Below, in pieces: positions 25,478-37,144 of a stretch of DNA of 64,000 nt; position 1 is the first letter of the stretch; every line of letters starts with the position of its first letter. The position numbers and the translations under genes were made by a program. The notes beneath the pieces were generated by a model. It was not told the origin of the DNA and searched no databases. It saw nothing but the letters and a program-made list of their open reading frames with translations. Source of the stretch: Hofstenia miamia (Eukaryota > Xenacoelomorpha > Acoela > Hofsteniidae); assembly GCA_900660155.1 (NCBI GenBank), contig CABFPE010000222.1, positions 218,498-282,497 on the forward strand. The letters run 5' to 3'.

Positions 25478-26311
25478 GTAAATGTTTTTCGTTTAATTAA
25501 ATTCATTTTTTACAAAGATGAGTCCAAATCATTGCTGTCTTTGCGTTTTTACTATTTTAAATTATTTCAGTATGTATCGTTTTCATGCATACTATATTTA
25601 CATAATTTTAAACGAAAAACTTAATTTTGGTGTGACGGTGTAGACCTCAATTGCGGATGTCCTCAGCGTTGGGCAATGAAAGATGGATTTGGTGCTGCAT
25701 TAATCAGTAATTCTGAACTTTTAACTTCCATAGTATCAAGCATACGTCAAGCTGTCCCGGATCCTGAATTTTCAATTTCCGCAAAAATTCGATTGTTAGA
25801 TGGTTCACTTTCAAAAACTCTTGAACTAACGTCAAACATTCAAAAATCAGGAGCATCTTTTATTTCTGTCCACGGACGTACGCCACGACAAAGACGTGAA
25901 CCACCTAATTATGAGGCAATTCGGGAAATTAAACGATCACTGGATGTTCCTGTAATTGCAAATGGCGATTGCTTTTCACTCGACGATTTTAAAAGAATAG
26001 CATTGCTTTCCGAAGCTGACGGTGTGATGTCTGCACGAGGCCTAATTAGAAACCCAGCGTTATTCGCTGGATTTGAGCACACACCCTTAGAATGCGTGCA
26101 AAAATTCGTTCGTTATTGCGTTCAATACGGACAGACTTTTAGCACGACACACAAAATGGTATTTTGGATGTTAGAATCGTTATTGTCTAAAAGTGATCGG
26201 ATTGTTTTCCAGTCATTGTTATCATTACCGATGATGTTAGATTTTTTTCAGAACCGTTTTAATTTGCATTTTGATTTTGAAAAAATGAATACTAGCGATG
26301 AAAAAACTTGA
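25172..26311 (+). CDS. DUS4L: tRNA-dihydrouridine synthase, DUS4L type (2 exons)
   Basis: The enzyme reduces uridine to dihydrouridine in the tRNA D-loop (position 20a/20b in this family) using FMN and NAD(P)H. Exons 25172-25477 and 25631-26311 give 328 residues, close to the human length of about 317. Family blocks in order: APMVRYSRLPFR (27-38), GCDLCFTPMM (45-54), PLVVQFAANN (79-88), DGVDLNCGCPQRWAM with catalytic Cys112 (104-118), SAKIR (152-156), VHGRT (182-186), PVIANGD (209-215), GVMSARGL (233-240) and NPALFAGF (243-250). All the expected active-site blocks are present. The first ATG fits the family start and follows a likely splice acceptor. The intron has a good GT donor, but the junction demanded by the protein ends in GG, not AG. 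The neighbour SARAF is unrelated in function. Confidence 0.9.
25631..26311 (+). CDS. DUS4L: DUS4L coding exon 2
   Basis: Residues 103-328 plus TGA. The exon start is set by protein alignment: the residues C-D-G-V-D must follow P-W without a gap. The nearest AG dinucleotides give a stop (25570), a frameshift (25643), or an in-frame 12-residue loss that removes the catalytic Cys (25666). Confidence 0.8.
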   Translation, partial: CDGVDLNCGCPQRWAMKDGFGAALISNSELLTSIVSSIRQAVPDPEFSISAKIRLLDGSLSKTLELTSNIQKSGASFISVHGRTPRQRREPPNYEAIREIKRSLDVPVIANGDCFSLDDFKRIALLSEADGVMSARGLIRNPALFAGFEHTPLECVQKFVRYCVQYGQTFSTTHKMVFWMLESLLSKSDRIVFQSLLSLPMMLDFFQNRFNLHFDFEKMNTSDEKT

Positions 26312-27690
26312 AAGTATGTTAGTTTTTGTTGAATGCATGCTAATCGTTTCTAAGATTTCTATTATTTACTCAGTAGGTCATTTAGTCAACTGCGGGTGAT
26401 AAATACTGGGTTTTGTTTTAAATATTGAAATTTTAGGTTGTAAAATTGTTTTACGTAATATGTTTCTCCATGATTTTTAATTGGAAGCTTAATTAAACGT
26501 AAATGCAGAACTTGATTGAAATACCAACAAAAAATTCTAAATTCAATTTGCCCAAATTCTACTAAAATTTAGCTCTATTGCACAATATTGCAAAAATATT
26601 TATTAATTTGAAATATTCACAGACGTTGTGTTATACATATATTGCTATATATTATTTAGCGAGATTTTTTAAATTTTCACTATATTTAGCGCCAGTTACC
26701 ATTTAGTATGAAGAAAATAAGCCTATATTTTTATGTCTAGATATTGTAAATAATGTATATACAAAAATTTTTGAATAAGTGAAAAAATATTCCTTGCATT
26801 ACGTTAAAAATTGGCGCGAAATATATTTGTTGCTTAAATGCTAAGTTTCTTTATCATTTTATGAAAAAACAACGAAAATTTTAATTGAAAGTACTTTGGG
26901 TACTTACTGTACCATTGTCAGTCAAAAACAAAAATTAATTGATGCTAAAAATATAAATTTAAAATCATTAGTCAAAATTTAATTAAACAAAAATGAATGA
27001 AGAGTTTGATAACATTTTATATTTAAATTAGGTTTCTCTTCCTTAATATAAATTAATTCTGCGATCTTATTGCATGTGTGTTTCATTAAAATTTTAAAGT
27101 CGGATGTTGATGCTCTATGTATTTTTTAGGTGCATATAAATTTCGGATTGTAAATGTCCATATAGATGTTCTTGAATTCGTGTAGTAAAATTTCTATATT
27201 TCTAAAACTACAAAATATGTTCAAGAAAATTTGAGCAAATATCAAACTTTGAATGTTAAGCTAATATTTTTTGTTAGATTTTACATAAAGAACATTCAAT
27301 TGCAAATGAAGAAAACCAAATGTCTGGCTAAAATATTTCCAGGAATTCACAATGAAAACATTAATCATTCTGTGAAGATCAGTCATATATCTTGAATAAC
27401 TATGAATGGTGTTCCAAAACTGTATCCAAATTAGAAAAACCTTATTGATTCAAATAACTTTATGTGATCGTGGATTTACTTTTAAGTAATTAGTAAGAAA
27501 ATAAATTGATTCTCAGTCATATTTATGCTTAAATAAAATTTTCTCTGCATGAAATTGTATTTGATATAGTGGGGACAATATAAATAATAAATAGCTGCTT
27601 TTGTATTACGATAAATAAATAAAAATGAACAATAATGTAATTGTGATAAACAAAATGCATGCAATAGTTGAATCTGATAATCTGCTCTTA
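26312..27690. other. AT-rich intergenic downstream of DUS4L
   Basis: No gene, repeat end or RNA gene recognised. No clear AATAAA was found close behind the DUS4L stop. Confidence 0.4.
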
Positions 27691-27699
27691 AAATTTCTA

Positions 27700-28410
27700 G
27701 CGCCAGAAGCCATTTTTGCATCTTTTTTAGGAGAAAATTATCAAATTTTATATAATAAATAATAATGATAATAATTATAGCGCCGTTGAATCATTTGGAC
27801 TTTTCATAGCGCATCTCAATATCATTTTTTGCACTATTATGTAGGTCCTGAATACATGAACTAGAATAGCGCCTCTAAACACTTTTCGGAAAAAAGTAGA
27901 CGCCGCTGAATACAAAATTATCATTGCCAAGCATTTTTAAGAAATTCTTGAAAAACAGTCAATTTAACATACAATAACATTGATTGCATTCTATAAAAAA
28001 TATGAATTAATATATATATCGCAAATAGGACATATTTGAGCCTATTTTGGAATAAATTTTGTTAAAAATTTCGCTATCAGCTTCATATCCATTTCGAAAA
28101 TGAATTTGCCGTGTATATTTTCTTAGAAACGTTTTATTGATATTCTTAAGAGTAAACATACCAAGTATAGACTGAAGTACAAAATGTTGCCAACGGTTGA
28201 AAATTTTTTTCGCATTTTCTCTCATAAAGTAATTTAACAGGAGTTTTATTTTTGTTTTAAAACTTGTTACATGATCAGTTAACGCGCTGACAGGATGCTC
28301 ATCTTGTGTATTAAGCGTCTCTATAATAGTTCTGATTTTGTATTCAGCGCCATTATAATAATTAAAATTCTCATGTTTTAACAGCGCCACCACGCTGAAA
28401 CTTTCATCAC
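27700..28410. repeat. Dispersed AGCGCC(GCTGAATAC) motif cluster
   Basis: GC-rich motifs stand out in AT-rich DNA: tagcgccagaag near 27700, tagcgccgttgaat near 27780, tagcgcatctca near 27812, tagcgcctcta near 27866, gacgccgctgaatac near 27900, cagcgccattat near 28346 and cagcgccaccacgctgaa near 28383. The full motif forms a perfect hairpin at 29395. An open frame on the minus strand (28432-28007, 141 codons) overlaps part of the cluster and matches nothing I know. Confidence 0.5.
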
Positions 28411-28473
28411 TTTCGGCGAAGATAATTTGCAAAATGTCTACAGATTTTCAGCTGATTTCATTCGATACTGGCC

Positions 28474-29374
28474 CAGGGTTTACGAGACCTCGATAAAGTT
28501 GGTCCCGAGTCTCGTCTGTCAAAAAAAGTCTCGAGGCTCGTCTCAAATTTTATTTGGTCGTTTTTTTGGTTAAAGGTGTGTTTACAGCTTATCAATGAAA
28601 TATAATATTTCGCAATCGAGTGCTCAATTAGTACAAATTCAGCTGTAAACAGCTGTAAAAGACGATCAATTAATAAAACTAATGAAATCAAAAGAATGCG
28701 TAATCGAGCTTATCAATTGCGCTAATACTGCTGTAAACACTTGAAAGACGAGCATATTTCCACAATTGAGATGAAAGACGTGATCAAACCACTTTTGATA
28801 TTTCGTCTTTCATTCCTTTCATAGTTAGTCATTACGCTAGTATAAACATTGTATCAATTATATACATTCGAAACTAGGCATGCAACAGGTAAGGATCACG
28901 ACCCAATTGCTTGAAAAAGTTAAAGAATAAACGTTTCTGTGGGATATCTCTAGTCCCAAATGTTTTGAATTATAATATTCAATTGAGATTAGTCAGCTGT
29001 AAACGCTGTATCAATAACAAATAAAAGTGTGATAAACAAGTTCGAATGCATTCTTCTCAATTTAGAGGTATTATAATTCATTGATAAGCTGTAAACCCCC
29101 CTTAATGGCGGAATGAATTCAAACAATTGCAATGAAATAATCCTCGTTTTGAGCCAATGTTTTTGAAGAAAGATTTTTAATAAAAAAAAATTAAATTTTT
29201 GAAACGAAATTGAGACATCAATATTATATAGCTTTAAATATGTTTGATAAAGTCTCGACTAGGTTTCGAATTCAGTTGATTTTTTCTAAATTCGTTACTT
29301 CTCGTCTCCAATCGTAAAGTCTCGGGATTTGGTCTCAAGTCTCGAAAAAGTCTCGTCCCGAATCGTAAACTCTG
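28474..29374. mobile_element. Non-autonomous hAT element with perfect 8-bp TSD
   Basis: The ends are CAGGGTTTACGAG and CGTAAACTCTG (inverted match of CAGAGTTTACG). The flanks are a perfect 8-bp duplication tactggcc at 28466-28473 and 29375-29382, diagnostic of hAT insertion. Both subterminal regions repeat the motif tctcg/gagac many times, probable transposase sites. There is no transposase gene. The middle is occupied by a second element (28574-29101). Confidence 0.88.
28574..29101. mobile_element. TTAA-flanked MITE nested in the hAT element
   Basis: Flanked by TTAA at 28570-28573 and 29102-29105. The inverted ends share GTTTACAGCTTATCAATGAA followed by (a/t)TATAATA with one mismatch. TTAA targets with inverted ends are the signature of piggyBac-type elements. 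Extra internal copies of cagctgtaaac/gtttacagc occur. Length is 528 bp with no coding capacity. Confidence 0.75.
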
Positions 29375-29394
29375 TACTGGCCTAATTATCGCTC

Positions 29395-29445
29395 AGCGCC
29401 GCTGAATACCAGATGCATTGAAATTCACTGGTATTCAGCGGCGCT
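29395..29445. repeat. Perfect 18-bp hairpin (copy 1)
   Basis: Arms agcgccgctgaataccag (29395-29412) and its exact reverse complement (29428-29445) with a 15-nt loop. It is GC-rich against AT-rich flanks. The identical copy is at 30584-30634. The arm sequence is the full form of the motif scattered over 27.7-28.4 kb. Confidence 0.9.
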
Positions 29446-29589
29446 TATAATAGTACTAATATTAATAATTAGGATATTATTATTAGGGTTAGAATTTGGA
29501 TTAGGAAAGTGTGCGGCAGTGACAATGACTAGCGGTAAGTGTATGGATGGGGATGGTTTAAGGACGAGCAGTGGGGATAAGATTGAGGG

Positions 29590-29858
29590 ACACAACCGAT
29601 CATGAGGAAATGAAGATAAGGCTAAGAAAAGAATGCAAAAGGAGAGTAAGGAAGGTTTACAGAAGTCAGCATTGAAAGTCCAGAATAGTATAAAAGCAAT
29701 TAATACATGGGCGATACCAGTGTTGAGATATTCGGCAGGAATAGTTAGGTGGAACAGGAATGGACTTAGGGAGCTAGACAGGGAGACAAGTAAGATACTA
29801 GCAGTAGAGAGAGAATTCAACTTAAATGGAGATGTTGATAAGTTGTACATCGCAAGGC
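29590..29858 (+). pseudogene. LINE reverse-transcriptase C-terminal fragment (duplicate)
   Basis: Encodes the part around INTWAIPVLRYSAGIVRW, identical to the start of the fragment at 30790. Upstream codons EEMKIRLRKECKRRVRK are in another frame, so a frameshift lies near 29640. It is cut off at 29858 by the duplication border. Confidence 0.7.
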
Positions 29859-31047
29859 TTAATAAAACTAATGAAATCAAAAGAATGCGTAATCGAGCTT
29901 ATCAATTGCGCTAATACTGCTGTAAACACTTGAAAGACGAGCATATTTCCACAATTGAGATGAAAGACGTGATCAAACCACTTTTGATATTTCGTCTTTC
30001 ATTCCTTTCATAGTTAGTCATTACGCTAGTATAAACATTGTATCAATTATATACATTCGAAACTAGGCATGCAACAGGTAAGGATCACGACCCAATTGCT
30101 TGAAAAAGTTAAAGAATAAACGTTTCTGTGGGATATCTCTAGTCCCAAATGTTTTGAATTATAATATTCAATTGAGATTAGTCAGCTGTAAACGCTGTAT
30201 CAATAACAAATAAAAGTGTGATAAACAAGTTCGAATGCATTCTTCTCAATTTAGAGGTATTATAATTCATTGATAAGCTGTAAACCCCCCTTAATGGCGG
30301 AATGAATTCAAACAATTGCAATGAAATAATCCTCGTTTTGAGCCAATGTTTTTGAAGAAAGATTTTTAATAAAAAAAAATTAAATTTTTGAAACGAAATT
30401 GAGACATCAATATTATATAGCTTTAAATATGTTTGATAAAGTCTCGACTAGGTTTCGAATTCAGTTGATTTTTTCTAAATTCGTTACTTCTCGTCTCCAA
30501 TCGTAAAGTCTCGGGATTTGGTCTCAAGTCTCGAAAAAGTCTCGTCCCGAATCGTAAACTCTGTACTGGCCTAATTATCGCTCAGCGCCGCTGAATACCA
30601 GATGCATTGAAATTCACTGGTATTCAGCGGCGCTTATAATAGTACTAATATTAATAATTAGGATATTATTATTAGGGTTAGAATTTGGATTAGGAAAGTG
30701 TGCGGCAGTGACAATGACTAGCGGTAAGTGTATGGATGGGGATGGTTTAAGGACGAGCAGTGGGGATAAGATTGAGGGACACAACCGATCATGAGGAAAT
30801 GAAGATAAGGCTAAGAAAAGAATGCAAAAGGAGAGTAAGGAAGGTTTACAGAAGTCAGCATTGAAAGTCCAGAATAGTATAAAAGCAATTAATACATGGG
30901 CGATACCAGTGTTGAGATATTCGGCAGGAATAGTTAGGTGGAACAGGAATGGACTTAGGGAGCTAGACAGGGAGACAAGTAAGATACTAGCAGTAGAGAG
31001 AGAATTCAACTTAAATGGAGATGTTGATAAGTTGTACATCGCAAGGC
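29859..31047. repeat. 1,189-bp tandem duplication, copy 2
   Basis: Second copy; its LINE coding continues past 31047 into the rest of the element, so this is the copy with native downstream context. The hAT right end recurs at 30563. Confidence 0.9.
30584..30634. repeat. Perfect 18-bp hairpin (copy 2)
   Basis: Duplicate of the 29395-29445 hairpin at +1,189. Confidence 0.9.
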
Positions 31048-32085
31048 ATAAAAGAGGGAAAGGACTGCTAGGTGTGGAGGAAACTGTAGAAGTAGAAACA
31101 CTAGGGCTACAGGAATACGTAGAAGCACAACCTAGAGGGTCACTACTGGAAGTCACTAAGGAGTTAAGGAAGATAAGAACTGAGAGTGAAGGAAAGACAG
31201 CATACCAGAGTAGGATAGAATTAGAGAGACAAACAAGGTATAGGCAGAAGGCAATGCATGGAGAATACTGGAGGAACACAGAAAAATATGACAGAGAAGA
31301 AAGCAACAAGTGGTTAAAGAAGGCAAGACTAACAAAAAGAAATAGAAGCACTGATAATGGCAGCACAGGGCAAGCAATAAGAACAAACGGGGCGAAGAAG
31401 CATATAGACAGAAGAGCAAAATTAAGTAATAAGTGTAGGCTATGTAAGAAAAAGGCGGAAACATAAGATCATCTAATAGCAGGGTGTGAGAAGTTGGCGC
31501 AGAATGAGTATAAGTTCATTAATGACAAGGTGTGAAGAATGGTACATTGGAGCTTGAGCAGGCAGCATGGGTTAGAAGCAGGAGACAAGTGGTATGAGCA
31601 CAAGCCACTGGGAGTCATAGAGATTGATAAGGTTAAGATACTGTGAGACATCAACATACAGACAAGCAAGGTAATAGAAGCACGGAGGCCAGACATAGTA
31701 GTGGTAGACAAAGAAAAGATTGGGAACAGTAATAGACATAGCAGTACCAAAGGAGAGAAATGTAGAAAGCAAGGAGAAAGAGAAGATAGACAAGTACAGG
31801 GAGTTGGTAAAGGAAATAGAAAGGCTGTGGAAGTTAAAGAAAGTTGAAGTAGTCCCGGTAGTTGTAGGTGCACTAGGAGTAGTGAGTATGAAGCATAAGA
31901 GATACTTGGAGCAGTTGGGAGTACCAAAGTGGGGAGGAGCAGTAGCACAGAAGGCAGCATTGTTAGGAACAGCTAGAGTCCTGAGGAAAGCTCTCAGACT
32001 CCCTGGGAACTGGTGAGTTCCCCGAGCTGAGAGGGATACCAGCATGAAGCTGTGATGTACAAGGATATAATAATAATAATGAAAG
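30790..32085 (+). mobile_element. 5'-truncated REL-endonuclease LINE (R2/R4/NeSL-like)
   Basis: Only the 3' part of the single ORF remains. Main frames are 30822-31466 and 31720-32016. After the RT end come a CCHC-type finger (CRLCKKK, then H and C in DHLIAGC; TAA at 31464-31466 falls inside it), then ARRPDIVVVDKE and, after a frameshift, VIDIAVP and KEKEKIDKYREL. The last three are the PD-(D/E)XK pattern of restriction-like endonucleases in site-directed LINEs. The end PVVVGALG...LGTARVLRKALRLPG is followed by a short 3' UTR and a taataataat tail at 32067-32081. Stops and frameshifts make it inactive. Clade assignment is from memory of these motifs. Confidence 0.75.
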
Positions 32086-33229
32086 ACTTTGTTACACCGG
32101 TTGAGACAAAACACTACAAAAAATGAAAATCCAGAGGATGAAGTAAGAACAGATGGACAAGCGAGTGAAGTGAGCAAGACATCAGAGGTTTCTTGAAGTT
32201 TGGGATGGGGAAAATCAATAGCAGTTGGGGGGTTGAGAGTCAGGAGGCAATTAGCAGAAGTACATGCAAAAATTAGGGAATGGTGCGATGTTTCTTCGGA
32301 TAACAAACAAAGAACGACGTGACAATACCATCTGATCGAGAAGAGTTGGAATTCGAGAACGTTATAAAATGATATGGATCAAGGTTCAACTTGCAAGTCA
32401 GTAAACGATTGAACAGTAAGAGATCACAGGCATAAACGTGGAGAAATGGAATAAATAGTTTCGCAGCAAATGAGTTTTTTAAGGGAACATTACAAAAGAG
32501 GGCAAAGAAGGAGAAATTAGCTCTACAGATACGCAATGCCACATTCCAGTCCAATTCAAGCTTGCAGCTAATTGAACTCCAAGATAAGAATGATGATGAG
32601 AAAAATTCACTGAAAAGGTAGATCCGATGGGGGGCGACATTGAAAATTAAATACCTCACATCTTCGTTCTATCTAAACTGAATGTATATGAATTAGCTAT
32701 TTGCTATTAATCAATAATATACAAAGGCGAAAATGTATCAAATATATATTTTTAAGATGTCATTAATGTGTATATTTAAATTAGATTTCTTATCATTAAC
32801 AAAGTATTTATTCGCACAATAAAATATCAATCCAAAAAATCTATTCATTTGACAATTTCCACTTTACACTAGCAACTTCAGCACTCAATTATGAACATTT
32901 AAATACACATGATGATGGGATTTTTCAAATATTTCTAGGTCTCATCTTCATATTTGCAAATGTCATAGCAAACCCATTAGTCTAGCAGTCGCTATTTGAA
33001 GTTCAATATTTGAATGTTAACTGGAAATGAAGTAACAACCATTCTCTAAGTAAACAACTACATTGTTTATAGGTTTTTTGCAAAATGTAATTTTTTTATA
33101 GCTAACGATTTTTGCTCTTGCGTAACAAGTTTTGATTTCGATCGTCTATGACGTTGACGAAATATAATTGTAATCTTGCGTCATTTTACACGTGTTTGAA
33201 GTTAATTTGTAGTAGCTAAGCAAATATCA
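32086..33229. other. Intergenic between LINE and SARAF
   Basis: 32,086-32,650 is purine-rich with no recognised domain; it could be more transposon sequence. Nothing is recognised from 32,650 on. The SARAF promoter should lie within the last few hundred bases; tgacgt/gcgtca boxes near 33148-33182 are possible CRE-like sites. Confidence 0.35.
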
Positions 33230-33289
33230 ATGATTGTATATAATCTCAACAGATCACTAACTATATTGTTTTGGATTTTAGATTTGAAT

Positions 33290-33347
33290 ATGGATTTTCT
33301 ACAATTTAGCATACTGACTGTAATTTGTGCTCTCTGGGTTGTCTCTG
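33290..33347 (+). CDS. SARAF: SARAF exon 1
   Basis: Signal peptide, residues 1-19, ending in phase 1 before gtaagt. The following intron is 4.8 kb. Confidence 0.85.
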
Positions 33348-35126
33348 GTAAGTCTCCTTGTCTACTTAAATATTTTATTAGAATGTCCACGTTTAGAAAT
33401 GATAAAAATTTTAGAAATTCAAACTTATTTCATCTCAATGCGGGATTCATTTTAACATAATATTGTATTCATTTGAACCATATTGATTCAATCAGTGAAC
33501 CAAATCACAATGTCTACTGTACTGCTTTTCCATGTCCACTTTTTTACATTTCAATCGATGTGTCTATCAACCCTAGACGCGGGTCAAACGTTTTAGACCC
33601 AACCCGACGCAAATGATATGTAAATCCCTCTTCATAAATTTGACCCGACTTGCTCATTTGGGCTCGTTGAAGGAAAAAGAATATCTCCAAATCGGCTCCT
33701 CATTGATTAAACTAGCTTTCATTCCAAACAGATATCGATTTTTTATCATGACAAAAAGTTTGAAGGAGCAGGCTAAATCTAAAAAAAAATGTTTTATGTA
33801 GTGTTCAATGCAGCTTAGATTAATCTCAATGGAGCTTCGATTTGAAAACGGCAACTTTTTACCAAAACAAACAAAAATACATGTCTTTTCACGCATAACG
33901 ATGCAGCGAGCCAATAGTGGAAAATTCAAAGCTGATGTTCTCTTTGAAAGCAACAAAGGCGTCCATTTTGCTGTATCCAAGACAATAGACTATTGAGACG
34001 ATATTCCTATCAAACAAAACAATGTAGCATTTCCATGGCTGTTGGAGGCTCGGGAGTACTTACTTTTACATCACTATCTTCGTCAAGTTCGATTTCCTCT
34101 CTCTCGGCATCCACAATTTCGTGGACCAGCTCATTAAGTATATCTTCTTCATTCACCTCCGTAACTATTACATCACCAATTAAATTCCGTTCATGATTGA
34201 CTAGTTCAGCCCCAAAAGCAGTTTTTGATTTTGTTCTAAGAAACTTATTCCATGCTCACTGGATCATATACAGCCTTGTGCATAATAGTTTGGACTAATG
34301 TTTTTCACATTAACGTTCTTCTCGTCGTTGTTATTGGTACTTTGAATGCTTAATTTCAGAATGTACCTGTTAACATTTAGGTCAAACCTTAACATTTCTG
34401 ACAGTCGCTGAGCACTTATATCATATTCGCAACAAAATGCGTGGTAAAACTATTTCCTTCGTAGTACAAAAAATTATAGTTTCAAAATTCCTGGGAAAAA
34501 ATTCCGCAAAAAAATTTTTTAATTTCTTCAATTATTTCACATTATAAAAGAATCGGTCAAATTAGGCCACAGCTAAACTGGGCGCCCGTCTAAACAACGG
34601 GCCGTTCCCAAACAAATTGATTCCGTATTTCCATATTTTGCCTGCGTTTGACGTCGAAGCAGTCGAAAGTAGATTGGATAGAACTGGATATTTTGTGCAG
34701 AAAATTGGATTTATTAGTCAGGGTGTTGAATTTGCTAAAAGATGGGTTCTCAATGTAGAAATTAATTCCAGCCTAATTTTGATGTATTAGGGATTGATTT
34801 ATCATCAATGGATTTATAAAGCGTACTGTATTATAAAGAGCCTATTGTATTGCCTTAGTAATGAGAATGCCGTCAGTTGAGTTTATAGAGGATTCGGTTG
34901 CTTTACACCATTCAGCTGATGATAGTCGAAGCAGACTTGTCAAACCGAAGCTACCAGAGATCTCAATTAAGTACAGTTGAATTGCTAATATAGTTTTTTT
35001 ATTTTAGTGTTTCTTTGGTACTAACCAAATAGGACGGTGTGTGTAAGTATTTTATGACGGGTATGATATCCTAAATTTTTGGTTTATTAAGGCCCCCATT
35101 GTTAACAAAATAGGACTACACCACTG

Positions 35127-35162
<36 letters not shown>

Positions 35163-35350
35163 NNNNNNNNNNNNNNNNNNNNNNNNNNNNNNNNNNNNNN
35201 NNNNNNNNNNNNNNNNNNNNNNNNNNNNNNNNNNNNNNNNNNNNNNNNNNNNNNNNNNNNNNNNNNNNNNNNNNNNNNNNNNNNNNNNNNNNNNNNNNNN
35301 NNNNNNNNNNNNNNNNNNNNNNNNNNNNNNNNNNNNNNNNNNNNNNNNNN

Positions 35351-35384
<34 letters not shown>

Positions 35385-37113
35385 ACCGTATTTTCCGGCC
35401 AATAAGCAGATTTTCTGGACTTAATTTTTTAACCTTATTTCGTGCGGTCGGCTTATTGGGCGAACAAGTTTTGATCGCAATCGCACCATCTCGATACGAT
35501 CGATGAATTTTATATAATCGATCGCATTTTATGTGGCCGCACGATGTCGCCGTAAGTAAAATCCCATCTACAGTTAAATATACACGACAAATACGTCAAA
35601 TTACTTTTACAGTGCTTGAAAGAAAAAGCAATAAATTTTTGATGAAACGAAAATCGACCATGAATAAGCATCAATAAAATTTTTATAAAATGAAAACCGA
35701 TCATGAATTAACTACCTATATATAGTTATAAATTTCGCACTGAATAGACATGCAGTGCAAACAATTGACTTTAAACTACTTTTCAAAGGAAAGCATTCCT
35801 GATTTACCTACTCAGTAAACGCACGTGCATTAACTTAGGAGCAACGTTATAAGCGATTTTAATGTTTAGTAATGTGTTCCGTTGTCAATTTTGAAATCTT
35901 GACAGGAATTTATAGTGGCGAAAAATTGCAAATTTTAAAAGAACTTACACTGGTTCTGATAAAAAACTATCAATTTCTTGTGTTACAATTAGAAATGCAT
36001 TTCGAACAAATTCTACAATTTTGTATTACAAAGGAATTTAGAATATATACTTGTCAAATTTCGTTCTGTTCCACTAAAGAGTACATTTGGAAAATTGCAC
36101 CAACTGCAATTGTAAATTAATTTATTACCATACATTATAGAAGACTCGTCAACGAGCAGAAACTTTTTTGAATTTGAGCTAGTTCGACTCGCTCTGGTCG
36201 CCAAACAACCATCCAGTGAAGCCCGTTCTAGCTCGAAAACTTCTTTAAAAAATTTTTTACATAGTTTTTCCAGCCACTTAATAAACGTTTAAAAATGAGA
36301 CTATACGCAATGAATATTTAATGAAGCAACAAGGCTCGTTGTATATCCAATTCAGTCCTCATGCTCTCCTCAGTTTGTCGACAGTCTGCCTTATTACGTG
36401 ATTGAAGTCTTCCAGATCATTGATGAATTGGACAGTATTTTGTCGCTAGGGCTCCGCAATTTACCTAACGAATCTATTTCTATTCCGATTTTCTAATTTC
36501 AGAAACTATAGCATTAAGCTGATCAGACTTTATGATTGACATTGGCCAATTTTATAATTTTCAAAAATTTGTTTAGCAAATTTCTATGAAATGAACTTTC
36601 TTATATAAATTTCTTAAAATCTTTGTTGAAATCAAGATCTATTCTTTTTCAATTTTATTCATTCCTTCCAGAGTTATTTTCTTTTAGATGTGGTGGTCAA
36701 AGTAACACATTATTTGGGCCTACTTTTTAAGTATATATATATGAACCCTGAATATTAGTATATTGTTCATATCAAACTGGGACTAATCACAAATAATACT
36801 TTTACTCCATGTTGAGAGCATGTACCTGTTTTCACATAGACTCCAGTTCTCTATTGGAGGGACAATTTGAGAACTAAACAAATTAAGTATATGTACTAAA
36901 ACTAAGAATATGGCAGGATTTACTGCAATGAAGAATAGAAATTCAGTAGGTTTTCAAATTTATTATTTGAATTTGAACGCGTTCAAAGTAGCCCCGCGAT
37001 TGGTTCACATTACTCCAAGTCAGAATTTCTGGCCTTCTGTGTTAATTGTACATGCATTCTAGTTCAAATTCATGTCAGCTGTATAACTTTTTAGACGTAT
37101 TTTGAAACTTACA

Positions 37114-37144
<31 letters not shown>

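Larger units (their letters stand above)
28670..29858. repeat. 1,189-bp tandem duplication, copy 1
   Basis: Matches 29859-31047 base for base wherever I compared. It covers the right part of the nested MITE, the right end of the hAT with its TSD, the hairpin at 29395 and the first ~230 bases of recognisable LINE coding. The two copies abut with no spacer. Copy 1 then passes directly into the MITE sequence again at 29859. Confidence 0.9.

Noticed and set aside
28007-28432. 141-codon minus-strand frame as a host gene
   Set aside because: It has codon-like composition, but no recognised domain, no confirmed start context, and it overlaps a repeated motif cluster; noted within the repeat entry only.
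30614-31366. 250-codon minus-strand frame rich in Ser/Leu/Phe
   Set aside because: It is the antisense shadow of the LINE coding strand, whose plus-strand motifs are clear.
31572-32306. 244-codon minus-strand frame
   Set aside because: Also antisense of the LINE 3' part; it has no motifs of its own.
33560-33660. gggtc/acccg-rich stretch like the hAT subterminal repeats at 18.8 kb
   Set aside because: Only one end-like patch; no inverted partner or target duplication seen.
35052-35424. Open frames across the N gap
   Set aside because: They consist of (TA)n and Ns.
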